DNA of 33,642 nucleotides from the NCBI GenBank assembly GCA_016929905.1, contig JAFGHX010000402.1, forward strand, positions 1 through 33,642, read 5' to 3'. Source of the DNA: Kiritimatiellia bacterium. GTDB lineage: Bacteria > Verrucomicrobiota > Kiritimatiellia > JAFGHX01. The translations under genes were made by a program, and so were the position numbers. Shown here piece after piece: positions 17,425 to 26,286 of this stretch. Positions within the stretch are counted from its first letter, which is position 1. Each line of letters opens with the position of its first letter. The notes beneath the pieces were generated by a model that made no database searches, had not been told where the DNA came from, and worked only from the letters and a program-made list of their open reading frames with translations.

Positions 17425-20400
17425 ATGAAGCATGCGATGCGAGTTATGAGATCGGCCACTCTTTGGGTGCTGCTGGCGGCAACCGTTCTTCCCGGGACCG
17501 CTCGGGCCGAGTCCCCCCTCGTCCTTCGTACCCGCGGGGATACCGAATGGCTTGCCGGTTATCCGAACCGGGTTGTCGGGACGGCCGAGCACGACAAGGC
17601 GCTGGGCGAACTGCTGGCAAAGGTGAAAGCCGTGCCGGGCGTACGGGTCTGGACCCAGCCGTTCACGACCGTCGCACCCGTCTTCGAAGAAGCGCATCTG
17701 ACGATTTCCGCCGGCCTGCTCGCGGGCCGGCATCGCGTCTATCCGATCTGGCCGGGAATGGTCCGGCTGAATACCACCCCCACCAACGGCATTGCGGGCA
17801 GACTGGTCTACGTGGGCAAGGCCACGCACGCGGAAGTCCCGCCGCGGAGCCTACGCGGCCAGATCGCCGTCGTGGAAATGAGCGGGGGTGACAAGTGGAT
17901 GAACGCCTGGAATGCCGGCGCCGAGGCCCTCATCCTGCTCGGCTCCGACGACGTCTCGATTGTAGAGGCGCACGCGCACCTGATGCGGCTGCCCGTCTAC
18001 TGCCCGCGCTTCTATCTGCCGCCCGGCACGCTCGCCGACGCGCTGCGCCGCGGCGACATCCCGCGGGGCCGGCTGTTTGCCGCGGCGGCCTGGAAGGAAG
18101 TGGAGGCAACGAACATCTACGCGCTGGTCAAGCCGCGCGATCGCGCGGCACCCCAGCAGGCCTTCGCGATCGGGGCGGCGTTCGACTCCGCCGGCGTCGT
18201 ACCGGAGCTGGCGGCGGGCGCGGACACCGCCGTCGACACGGCCTTCCTCCTGAACGTGTTGCGGAAGCTGGCCGACAGCCCGCCCGCGCGCCCCGTGCTC
18301 TTCACCTTCGCCGACGCCTACGCGGTCAACCAGCTCGGCGCGCGGGAGATGCTGGCCTCCTTCGGCATCACGCGCGAGGAGCGGGACCTGTATCTGGCGG
18401 AGGACGTGAAAGTCGTCGAGGAATACGAGACACACGAAGCGCTCGCCCGGCAGATCGACGCGGCTGACGATCCGTTCAGCCTCCTGCACCTCAGCCAGAA
18501 AACCACACCCAAGTGGGTTCCCTGGCTGGCGATCGGCCTGCTCGCCGCCGGCTCGATCGGGGTCGGTTTCCTCTGGGGTTGGAAGAAGAGCATCGCGGCC
18601 GCCGCCGTTTCGCTCGTGGCCACCGTGCTGATCGTCGTCCTGTGGGTCCCGGCCGTGAAGGCGCAGAAAGGCATGGACTACACCAGCCTGCACCGCTACG
18701 CCAAGGACGAAGTCGCACGCGAGGTCGTGGCACTCGAAAACGAGCTCATGCCGTTGCGGCTGGAGGCGCATCGCGAAACCGACCCCGAGAAGAAGGCGGC
18801 GCTCGACAAGCAGGTCAAGGAACTGGAAGACGCGCGCATGCGGTACCTGGCCGCTCAGGTCCAGATGTTGACCCCGTCGAAGCTTGACGAGAAGATACAG
18901 CCCATAGCCGAGCAGCTGTGGCTGCGGGCGCGCAAGCGCATTTCCGGCCAGCTCAAAGAGGCCAAACGGCTGTTCGAGGAGCATGAACGGCAGGACAAAA
19001 TGCGCCTGGCGCTGCTGGCGGAACTGGGCTTCCCCGCTCAGCCCGGCGCCCCGGGTTCGACGCGGGAGGAGAAGATCGAGCGGCCTGTCGAGTTCCTGCT
19101 CGGCATCGATCTGTCCGATGCGGGCGTGGCCGCGGGCCCCTCGCTCTGGTGCCGGTATCTGCGCCAGGACGAGAAGGCCAACTCCAAGGATTTCCGCACG
19201 TGGCTGAATCTAATCCGCAAGAAGCCGGAAGAGCTTGAGAAAGTCTGGAACGCGGACGTGCCGAAAGCCGTGAACCTGGAACCGCTGCTGGGAATGGATG
19301 CGGTCGATTCGCACGTCGTCGGCGGCGTGGCCAACTTCACCTCGCCCGCCCAAAGCTTCGGGATCCAGGCCATGTCCTGGTCGACTCTGGACGGATTCCG
19401 CACCAAGGCCGACACGCCGAACGACCATCCCGCGCGGCTGGACTGGAAACGGCTCGGCCCGCAGATCGACGCGACCTGGGCGCTGATCCGCCGGGCGGTC
19501 TGCGAGACGGACTTCAAGGCCACCTCCAAAATCGTCAGCCGCTGGCGCGGGGTGCGCGGAACGATCGTCGACCAGTCGCCGGGCGAGGCGATCCCGCGCC
19601 TGCCCATGAACGACTACCTCACCACCCTGGTCAGCGGCAACTCCTCCGGCGGGCGCGGCGGGCACGCGTGGCGCGAGAAGTGCGCCGGCGTCCGCCTCTA
19701 TGAATTCTGCTTCACGGGCGTGGACGGCCGGTTCCAGGTCGGCGTGCTGCCCGGGCATTGCACGCGCGGCGCGCAGCGCTTCTTCGTCCAGTCGTTCAAA
19801 CTGGCCAAGGACGGGCGCCCCGTGCGGGCGATCGACATGAATCGCGCCGGCAAAGGCGTGCGCCTGAATATCGACATTCTCTCGGCCGACGCCAGCCCGC
19901 TGCGGGCCGTCGCCTTCGACTGCCAGGAACTGACCGGCGTGGACTACCTGGATCCGCGCTTCCTGCGCAATCTCTACGCCAGTTCGATCCTCGACGCCGT
20001 GCGCGCCGGCAAGCCGCAGCGCGGCAACTTCAGCATCTCCGGCCCGGAAATGGCCGCCATGCTCGAACCCGGCACGCGCTGGCAGCTCATCCTCCGGCTC
20101 GGCACCACCCAGAACCGCATGGCACTCATCAACATGGCGGTTCCGGACGAGTCCGCCCACATGACGCCGCGCGAGGCGATGCGCGGGTTCGAGATCGGCA
20201 GGCCGCTTCCGCAATCGCCCACGTACGTGGCGCTGCACGACTTCTGGAACCTGGACGAACGGCGGCTGCGCGACTACAGCAAGGCCGGCATCACGAGCAA
20301 AGCGATCCAGCAGATCCGGGCGCGCACGCGGATGTTGATGACCGAGGCCGACACCGCGCTCGCTCAGGACGACGGGGCAGGCTTCTTCAGGGCGACGATC

Positions 20401-22542
20401 GGCGCCATGGCCAACGAGGTCCGCGCCTACCAGGCCATCCGCTACACCGCCAATGACGTCGTGCGCGCCGCCGTCTTCCTGCTGCTGGCGATCGTCCCGT
20501 TCTCCTTCGCGCTCGAGCGGCTGGTCCTGGCCACCCCGCACATCTACAAGCAGATAATCGGCACGATCACGGTCTTCGTCGTCATGGTCGCCATCCTCTG
20601 GAGCTTCCACCCGGCGTTCCGAATCAGCAACCAGCCGCTGATGATCATCATGGCGTTCGGCGTCATCGCGCTCAGCCTGCTGGTCATCTCCGTGGTGTTC
20701 GGCCGCTTCGAGACGAGCCTGGAGGAGATGCGCAGCGGCCGCGCCGAGTCCAGCGGCGCGCGCACGTCGCGCGGCGGCGTCGTCTCCAGCGCCGTACGGC
20801 TGGGCATCGCCAACATGCGCAAGCGCAAACTGCGCACCGCGCTGACCGGGACAACGATCATTCTCATCACCTTCGCCCTGCTGTGTTTCACCTCCGTCAG
20901 CAACTACGTGGGGCAGAAACAGTTCCGGCTCGACGTCGCCGCACCCTACACCGGCCTGTTGATCCGGCAAGCCTCCACCCGGCCCATGCCGGAACAGGCG
21001 CTGGAGTATATGCAGACGTACTTCGGCGCAAAGGAGAAGACCGTTCCGCGGTACTGGTGGTGCAATTCCTGGTCGCCCGAATGGAAACTGCACGTGCGCA
21101 ACCCGGCGACCGGCAAGCAGCTCTCCCTGCAGGCCGGGCTCGGGCTGGCCCCGGGCGAAGCCGCTCTGACGGGAGTCGACAAGACTCTGCCGGATTGGGA
21201 CGCGTTTGTCGCCGAAGGCGGTTGTTACCTGGCGGAGAAGACGGCCGCCGAACTCGCCGTCAGGCCGGGCGACCGCCTCATCGTCGGCGGCCGATCCCTG
21301 AAACTCGTGGGCGTGTTCGACGGCGCTCGGTTCGCCTCCGAAGTCCGCAGCCTGGACGGGCAGTCCCTGCTGCCCTACGACTACTCCGCGCTCGGCTACG
21401 AGCAGCGTCGCGATGCGTCCAGCACCTGGGTCGAGCTTCTGAACCAGAAGATGGAAAGCGGCGAGGGCCTGGAGCCGGAAGAAGAGCTTCCCCACATTTC
21501 GCCGACCGCCGTCGTCATTGTGCCGGCCGCCATGTGCTCCGGCATGCCGGATTGCTCGCTGCGCAGCCTCTCCATCTCGGCCGAATCCCCGGCCATGGCG
21601 ACGGCGAACGCCCTGGAAATGGCGCGCCGGCTCGCTTTTCCGGTCTATTTCGGATCGCCGCAGGGCGTGAACGTGGTGGCCGCCACCGGCCTGAAACCGC
21701 GCGCGCCCAAGAGCCTGATCCTGCCGCTGCTGATCGCCGGGCTCATCATCTTCAACACGATGCTCAGCTCCATCGCCGAGCGCAAACGCGAAATCCACGT
21801 GTACACCAGCCTCGGGCTCGCGCCCCTGCATGTCGGCGTCCTGTTCCTGGCCGAGGCCATCACCTACGGGCTCATGGGCGCCATCTTCGGCTACGTCGTC
21901 GGGCAGGGCGCCGCCACGGGCCTCAGCGAGCTGGGCTGGCTCGGCAGCATCACGTTGAACTACTCCGGCACCCAGGCGCTGGCCACGATGGTCATGGTCC
22001 TCGTGGTCGTCATCCTCTCCTCGCTCGTCCCCGCTTTCATGGCCGGAAAGATCGCGTCGCCCAGCCACGAAATGTCCTGGAAAGTGCCGCTGCCGGAAAA
22101 CGACGTCATCCGCGACGTGCTGCCCTTCACCGTCACGACCCGCGCGGCCAACGGCGTCGTGAATTTCCTTCACGAGTACCTCGAGGCGCATCGCGAAGGC
22201 AGTATCGGCAATTTCAGTACCGACCGCCTGCGCGTGTTCAAGACCCGCGTCCAGCACCACGACGTGCTCGGGATCGAGGGGACCGTCTGGCTCGCCCCCT
22301 ACGACCTGGGCGTGCGCCAGGATATCCGGATCCTGATCCGGCAGACGGACGAGGAAGACGTCTGCGAAATCGCAATCGAACTGTTCCGCGGCGCCGGCCA
22401 GGTGCGAAGTTGGTGGAAATTGAATCGCGTCTTCCTGGGGGACCTGCGCAAGCAACTGCTCGGCTGGCGCAAGGTCAAGACGCAGCGCGTCCTCCAGTAT
22501 ATCGCCGATGCCGCGCACATGCTGGCCGAAGCGGAGGCGTGA
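17425..22542 (+). CDS. giant FtsX-type ABC permease with degenerate M28-like and large extracytoplasmic domains
   Basis: A 1705-residue membrane protein. Residues 1-28 are a signal peptide cut near ARA|ES. Residues about 30-220 include a PA-like segment, and 229-310 resemble an M28 metallopeptidase core (TNIYALV, GAAFDS, GAD, FTFADAY). The expected metal-binding His of AHYDS is Ala252, and the EE pair aligns with Tyr299-Ala300, so it should be inactive. Two helices span about 364-410, a charged coiled segment 420-540, and a large unrecognised extracytoplasmic region 545-1010. Three helices lie in 1012-1092. The FtsX module follows: helix 1136-1158, an extracytoplasmic domain to about 1420, the core NTMLSSIAERKREIHVYTSL near 1443, and a last helix to about 1543. 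The cytoplasmic tail is about 160 residues. ATG 17425 is chosen because the signal peptide starts there. It probably works with the ATPases at 27053 and 27858 (inference). Confidence 0.88.
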   Translation: MKHAMRVMRSATLWVLLAATVLPGTARAESPLVLRTRGDTEWLAGYPNRVVGTAEHDKALGELLAKVKAVPGVRVWTQPFTTVAPVFEEAHLTISAGLLAGRHRVYPIWPGMVRLNTTPTNGIAGRLVYVGKATHAEVPPRSLRGQIAVVEMSGGDKWMNAWNAGAEALILLGSDDVSIVEAHAHLMRLPVYCPRFYLPPGTLADALRRGDIPRGRLFAAAAWKEVEATNIYALVKPRDRAAPQQAFAIGAAFDSAGVVPELAAGADTAVDTAFLLNVLRKLADSPPARPVLFTFADAYAVNQLGAREMLASFGITREERDLYLAEDVKVVEEYETHEALARQIDAADDPFSLLHLSQKTTPKWVPWLAIGLLAAGSIGVGFLWGWKKSIAAAAVSLVATVLIVVLWVPAVKAQKGMDYTSLHRYAKDEVAREVVALENELMPLRLEAHRETDPEKKAALDKQVKELEDARMRYLAAQVQMLTPSKLDEKIQPIAEQLWLRARKRISGQLKEAKRLFEEHERQDKMRLALLAELGFPAQPGAPGSTREEKIERPVEFLLGIDLSDAGVAAGPSLWCRYLRQDEKANSKDFRTWLNLIRKKPEELEKVWNADVPKAVNLEPLLGMDAVDSHVVGGVANFTSPAQSFGIQAMSWSTLDGFRTKADTPNDHPARLDWKRLGPQIDATWALIRRAVCETDFKATSKIVSRWRGVRGTIVDQSPGEAIPRLPMNDYLTTLVSGNSSGGRGGHAWREKCAGVRLYEFCFTGVDGRFQVGVLPGHCTRGAQRFFVQSFKLAKDGRPVRAIDMNRAGKGVRLNIDILSADASPLRAVAFDCQELTGVDYLDPRFLRNLYASSILDAVRAGKPQRGNFSISGPEMAAMLEPGTRWQLILRLGTTQNRMALINMAVPDESAHMTPREAMRGFEIGRPLPQSPTYVALHDFWNLDERRLRDYSKAGITSKAIQQIRARTRMLMTEADTALAQDDGAGFFRATIGAMANEVRAYQAIRYTANDVVRAAVFLLLAIVPFSFALERLVLATPHIYKQIIGTITVFVVMVAILWSFHPAFRISNQPLMIIMAFGVIALSLLVISVVFGRFETSLEEMRSGRAESSGARTSRGGVVSSAVRLGIANMRKRKLRTALTGTTIILITFALLCFTSVSNYVGQKQFRLDVAAPYTGLLIRQASTRPMPEQALEYMQTYFGAKEKTVPRYWWCNSWSPEWKLHVRNPATGKQLSLQAGLGLAPGEAALTGVDKTLPDWDAFVAEGGCYLAEKTAAELAVRPGDRLIVGGRSLKLVGVFDGARFASEVRSLDGQSLLPYDYSALGYEQRRDASSTWVELLNQKMESGEGLEPEEELPHISPTAVVIVPAAMCSGMPDCSLRSLSISAESPAMATANALEMARRLAFPVYFGSPQGVNVVAATGLKPRAPKSLILPLLIAGLIIFNTMLSSIAERKREIHVYTSLGLAPLHVGVLFLAEAITYGLMGAIFGYVVGQGAATGLSELGWLGSITLNYSGTQALATMVMVLVVVILSSLVPAFMAGKIASPSHEMSWKVPLPENDVIRDVLPFTVTTRAANGVVNFLHEYLEAHREGSIGNFSTDRLRVFKTRVQHHDVLGIEGTVWLAPYDLGVRQDIRILIRQTDEEDVCEIAIELFRGAGQVRSWWKLNRVFLGDLRKQLLGWRKVKTQRVLQYIADAAHMLAEAEA

Positions 22543-22597
22543 GGCGCATACCGCGCCGCGGGCGCCCATGACGTTCTGAGGAGGGCGGGGAGGACCG

Positions 22598-24601
22598 ATG
22601 GCGAAAGACATCAGAGAAGACAAGGAGCTGAAAGAGTTCCGCGACCTCATGCCGCGGCCCGACCACTTCGAGTCCGGCCTCGGCTGGGGCACGTTCCTCA
22701 TGGCCCTGTTCGTGGGGCTGCTCATGGCGCCCGCCCAGCTCTACATGCACCTCGTGGCCGGCGTCGGCATGAGCGACGCGGCCAAGTGGGTGACCGTCAT
22801 CCTCTACGTCGAGGTCGCCCGGCGCGCGTTCAAGGAACTGAAACGGCCCGAGATCTTCATCCTGTTCTATATGTGCGGCGCGGTCGTGCATGCGACCGGC
22901 GAAAACCTGCTCATGCGCCAGTTCATCGTGCAGAGCGAGAGCCTGCGCAAGATGGGGCTGATCCAGTACATCCCCGAGTGGTACGCGCCCAAAGACCCGC
23001 AGGTGCTCGCGCAGCGCACCTTCTGGATCAGGCCCTGGGCCGTCCCGCTGATCCTGCTCGTCGTCACGCGATTCGTCGCCATGCTCGACCATTTCGGGCT
23101 GGGCTACGTCATGTACCGGCTCGCCGCCGACGTCGAAGACCTGCCCTTCCCGATGGCGCCGGTCGGCGCGATGGGGATGACCGCGCTGGCCGACGCGTCC
23201 AGCCAGAAGGAGACGTGGCGCTGGCGCGTGTTCAGCATGGGAGGCGTGGCCGGCGTGGCCTTCGGCTTCGTCTACCTGGCGATCCCCAATATCACCAGCG
23301 CCATCTTCACGGAGCCGATCCGTATCCTGCCGATCCCGTTCGTGGACTTGACGTCCTACACCGAAGGCTTCCTTCCCGCCATGCCCATGATGATCAGCTT
23401 CAACCTGGCGTTCCTGTTCCAGGGGATGGTCAAGCCGTTCGGCGCCATGCTCGGCGCGTTCGTCGGGCTGATCGTGACGCTGATCGCCAACCCCATTCTG
23501 CACCACGCGGGGATCCTGAAAGGCTGGGAGCCGGGCATCGGCGCCATCGCCACCATCCGTTCCAATATCATGGACTTCTACTTCAGCTTCCACCTCGGGC
23601 TCCTGCTGGCCGTCGCCGGCATCGGGTTCCTCACCGTCTTCACCAGTTTCAGGAAGAAGAAGCGGGAAATGGACGAGGCGGGCAGACCCAAGGTGGAATG
23701 GAGCCGGCTGTTCAAGCCGGGCGTCGACAGAGGAGATATCCCCATCTGGCTGGCCATCTGCATCTATCTGTTCTCCACCACCGTCTATGTGTCGCTCGGC
23801 TACTGGCTGGTCAACTACCGGTCCACGCTCTACGGACTGAGGTTCCCGCTCTGGCTGCTCCTGTTCTACGGCTTCGTCTACACGCCGCTCATCAGCTACG
23901 TCTCCACGCGCATGGAGGGCATGGTGGGCATGTTCGTGAACATCCCCTTCGTGCGCGAAGCCACCTTCATCCTCTCCGGCTACAAGGGCGCCGCCATCTG
24001 GTTCTGCCCCATCCCCATGCACAACTACGGCGCCCAAGCCGTCCAGTTCCGGACAACCGAGTTGACCGGCGCGCGCTTCACATCGCTGCTTAAGGCCGAG
24101 TTCATCATCTTCCCCATCATGATCGCCGGCACCTTCATGTTCAGTCAGTTCATCTGGCAAATCGACAACGTGCCCAGCGAACTGTTCCCCTGGGCCAACG
24201 AGTTCTGGGAGCTGCAGGCGTTCCAGAAAGGACTCATCTGGTCCGCCACCCTGCCCGGCGAAGTGCACACGCCCTTCCAGGAGGCGTTCAAGCCGGAGGT
24301 GATCCTTATCGCACTGGGCATGGCCGTCGTGCTCTACGCCGTGCTGCGCCACTTCAGCCTGCCCGTGTTTCTCGTCTACGGGCTTATCTACGGGCTGGAC
24401 CAGTCTCTGCCCCACGCGATTCTGCCGCAGTTCCTCGGCGCCCTCATCGGGCGCTACGGTTGCCGGAAATGGTTCGGCGAAAGATGGCCCAAATACCGGG
24501 TCGTGTTCCTGGCCGGCTTCACCGCCGGCATCGGCCTGATCACCATGCTCAGCCTCGGGTTTGTTCTTATGAGTAAGAGCGTGATCAAGCTGGCCGTGTG
24601 A
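22598..24601 (+). CDS. OPT-like polytopic membrane protein, possible peptide transporter
   Basis: A 667-residue membrane protein with about 12 to 14 hydrophobic helices, distantly related to the oligopeptide transporter (OPT) type proteins. By position it shares conserved places with the DUF6785 group. DVEDLPFPMAPVGAMGMTAL corresponds to NERLAFPLLTV, and YVSTRMEGMVG corresponds to ITRIVAETG. It lacks the YGGSRLYH block. A charged leader (MAKDIREDKELKEFRDLMPR) precedes the first helix, and a basic cytoplasmic loop (KKKREMDEAGRPK) splits the molecule near residue 350. ATG 22598 has an excellent gaggagggcggggagg ribosome-binding region. It begins 55 bases after the giant permease, so the two are likely co-transcribed. 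Substrate and direction are unknown, and the transporter call rests on fold-level resemblance. Confidence 0.75.
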   Translation: MAKDIREDKELKEFRDLMPRPDHFESGLGWGTFLMALFVGLLMAPAQLYMHLVAGVGMSDAAKWVTVILYVEVARRAFKELKRPEIFILFYMCGAVVHATGENLLMRQFIVQSESLRKMGLIQYIPEWYAPKDPQVLAQRTFWIRPWAVPLILLVVTRFVAMLDHFGLGYVMYRLAADVEDLPFPMAPVGAMGMTALADASSQKETWRWRVFSMGGVAGVAFGFVYLAIPNITSAIFTEPIRILPIPFVDLTSYTEGFLPAMPMMISFNLAFLFQGMVKPFGAMLGAFVGLIVTLIANPILHHAGILKGWEPGIGAIATIRSNIMDFYFSFHLGLLLAVAGIGFLTVFTSFRKKKREMDEAGRPKVEWSRLFKPGVDRGDIPIWLAICIYLFSTTVYVSLGYWLVNYRSTLYGLRFPLWLLLFYGFVYTPLISYVSTRMEGMVGMFVNIPFVREATFILSGYKGAAIWFCPIPMHNYGAQAVQFRTTELTGARFTSLLKAEFIIFPIMIAGTFMFSQFIWQIDNVPSELFPWANEFWELQAFQKGLIWSATLPGEVHTPFQEAFKPEVILIALGMAVVLYAVLRHFSLPVFLVYGLIYGLDQSLPHAILPQFLGALIGRYGCRKWFGERWPKYRVVFLAGFTAGIGLITMLSLGFVLMSKSVIKLAV

Positions 24602-24857
24602 CGGCGCGGCGCGGTCGGCGGGCGCGGCGCGCCGTCATTGGCGCCTTGCGGCGCGGTCAGTGGGCGCGGCGCGCCGTCATGGGCTGTAGCCGGCGGGGGC
24701 CGATGACCGGGCCCGAAGGGCCCAATTGACGCGAGCGACTTGTCCGCCGCAGCCCCGGGGGCGAAGGCGGAAGCGAGCCCATGACGCGAGCAAAGCGAGC
24801 CCATGACGCGAGCGACTTGTCCGCCGTAGCCCCGGGGGCGAAGGCGGAAGCGCGCCA
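24602..24857. repeat. 22-bp-unit repeat with inverted arms plus a 54-bp direct repeat
   Basis: The left part (24602-24680) carries units ending gtcat or gtcag (gcggcgcgccgtcat). The right part carries inverted units starting tgacgcgag. A segment of about 54 bp at 24727-24780 recurs at 24804-24857 with very few changes, 77 bases apart. Both copies end gaaggcggaagcg followed by an ATG. Shared words with 7901-8247 (gcgcgccgtcat, gggcccgaagggcc, tgacgcga.cgacttg) show that the two loci belong to one family. The right part overlaps the start of the next gene. Confidence 0.85.
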
Positions 24858-25761
24858 ATGGGTCGCCTGGAGCGGATGGAGCCTGCGGGCGCCGGCGGCG
24901 TGGCGGCCGCTGGACATCGAGCAGAACGGACCGCGCGGGCGTATGATGCTGGGGGGTGCGACCAAACCGATCCTTCAGATCAAATGGTGGCAGCCGCGCG
25001 GGAAGCGGTTCGACGCCGCGGCGTGGATCCGCCGCAGGCTGCGGTCGGTGGCCGGCGCGGCGGCGCCGGGCAAGGGCCCGGCTCCGCACGGCTTCGCCGG
25101 CAGCGCGTGGGTGGAGCTTGGCGCGCCGCGGGCCGGCGGGAGGAAGGCCATCTGGTACGGCTACGCGCCGGAAGCCGGGCTGATGATCGAGGCGGTTCTG
25201 GCAGGCGATTTGTCGCCCGCGGAATGGCGGCAGGCCGTGAAGAAGATCCTGCCCTCGCTGCGAGCGTCAAAACGGGGCGGGCCGACCCAATGGGCGGTTT
25301 TCGGAGTCAGTTTCGAGTCGCCGCCCGGTTACGTGCTGGACAATCGGCGCCTGAATCTGGGGGACATGGCGCTGCGGTTCACCGCGCGCGGCGGCTCGCG
25401 TATCGTGCTTCGCCAGGTGTATCCGGCCAGTCTGGCGCTGGCCCGGCGGGACATGAAGAAATGGCTTCGGGACGCGCCGTTCAAGGAGCACCGCGCGCAC
25501 AGGCCGGCTGGCGAGCCGGAAGCCTGGCGCCTGGACTGCCCGGCGCGTGAGCTGAGCGGGTTGAAGCGCGACGGATGGAAGCGGCTGCCGTTCCCGATGG
25601 GATGGTGCCGGCCGCGGTTCGCCGTCACGGCCGTGATCGAGGACAGAGAGCTGGACCGGCTCCTGCTGGCCGAATGCAGTGCGCGCCGGCCCCAGGACGA
25701 CAAGCTGCTGGGCGAGCTGCTTGCCGGCATGAACTGGGCACAGCGCAACGGGACGCCGTAA
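24781..25761 (+). CDS. hypothetical soluble protein, possible internal duplication
   Basis: I do not recognise this 326-residue protein. It has no signal peptide and no membrane helix, so it is probably cytoplasmic. Two halves look alike. WSLRAPAAWRPLDIEQN to LQIKWWQPRGKRFDAAAWI (about 32-85) and VSFESPPGYVLDNRRLNLGD to VLRQVYPASLALARRDMKKW (about 175-226) share a strand-rich pattern ending in a helix with Trp. The first 26 codons are repeat sequence. ATG 24781 follows ggcggaagcgagccc, which could serve as a ribosome-binding site, and TTG 24817 is an alternative. The recognisable protein begins near residue 27. The gene lies between the OPT-like protein and the PqqD-like gene on the same strand, so a role with the ABC components is plausible but not shown. 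Confidence 0.65.
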   Translation: MTRAKRAHDASDLSAVAPGAKAEARQWVAWSGWSLRAPAAWRPLDIEQNGPRGRMMLGGATKPILQIKWWQPRGKRFDAAAWIRRRLRSVAGAAAPGKGPAPHGFAGSAWVELGAPRAGGRKAIWYGYAPEAGLMIEAVLAGDLSPAEWRQAVKKILPSLRASKRGGPTQWAVFGVSFESPPGYVLDNRRLNLGDMALRFTARGGSRIVLRQVYPASLALARRDMKKWLRDAPFKEHRAHRPAGEPEAWRLDCPARELSGLKRDGWKRLPFPMGWCRPRFAVTAVIEDRELDRLLLAECSARRPQDDKLLGELLAGMNWAQRNGTP

Positions 25762-25767
25762 GATCGC

Positions 25768-25872
25768 AAGAGTGGAAGGTTGGAAGATTGGAGGGTTGGA
25801 AGACGGGAGGATGCCAGGAGCCTCGAATCGATGCAACCATGCGCTCTTCCATTCTTCCATTCCGAGCACTCT
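25768..25872. repeat. 8-bp-unit repeat hairpin (tggaagat / cttccatt)
   Basis: Purine-rich units with period about 8 (agtggaaggttggaagattg) at 25768-25806 are followed by complementary pyrimidine-rich units (gctcttccattcttccattc) at 25841-25872. They could pair imperfectly over about 30 bases. It fills the gap between the hypothetical gene and the PqqD-like gene, whose own start has a separate ribosome-binding site after the hairpin. Confidence 0.75.
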
Positions 25873-25905
25873 GGGTGAGCGTGAGAGCCCGGGAGAAGCC
25901 GGACC

Positions 25906-26286
25906 ATGTTTGCAGCCAAGAAGAAGCCGAAGCGGAGCATCAGCCGCGCCAGGGCTCTGGCCGGGCGTCCGGAGCGAGTCCCGACGGTTCGCGAAGAAGA
26001 GTGCGAGGACGGCCGGTTGAAGGTTACCGTTCAGTTCGAACGCTCGCCGTGGCTGCAGCGGCTCAGCGGTTCGGCACGGTTTGAGCGGACTTTTCGGCTG
26101 GACCCGTTTGGCCGCGAGGTGTACGCGGCCTGCGACGGCAAGACCGAGGTCTCGGCCATCATCGGCCGCTTTGCCCACGCGCACCGCATCGGGTCGACGG
26201 AGGCGGAGATGTCCGTCACGGCGTTCTTGAAGACATTGATGGCAAAAGGCCTGGTGGCCATGGCTGTGGAGAAAGGGCGGCAATGA
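25906..26286 (+). CDS. PqqD-like (RRE-fold) small protein
   Basis: A 126-residue soluble protein. Residues about 64-122 match the PqqD pattern: RTFRLDPFGREVYAACDGKT, then EVSAIIGRFA, then an acidic-helix segment AEMSVTAFLKTLMAKGLV. PqqD-type domains bind leader peptides of ribosomally made peptides and hand them to modifying enzymes. Similar winged-helix domains also occur without a known peptide. An additional 60-residue basic and then strand-like N-terminus is not part of classical PqqD. ATG 25906 follows gggagaag at a suitable distance. Its stop overlaps the next start (ATGA at 26283-26286), so it is translationally coupled to the small FtsX permease. No radical-SAM enzyme or precursor peptide gene is visible nearby, which argues for an adaptor role in the ABC system rather than classical peptide maturation. 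Confidence 0.75.
   Translation: MFAAKKKPKRSISRARALAGRPERVPTVREEECEDGRLKVTVQFERSPWLQRLSGSARFERTFRLDPFGREVYAACDGKTEVSAIIGRFAHAHRIGSTEAEMSVTAFLKTLMAKGLVAMAVEKGRQ

Noticed and set aside
19210..22725. Long open frame on the minus strand opposite the giant permease (1171 codons)
   Set aside because: Low-complexity, charged translation without domains. The plus strand carries a signal peptide, helices and FtsX motifs.
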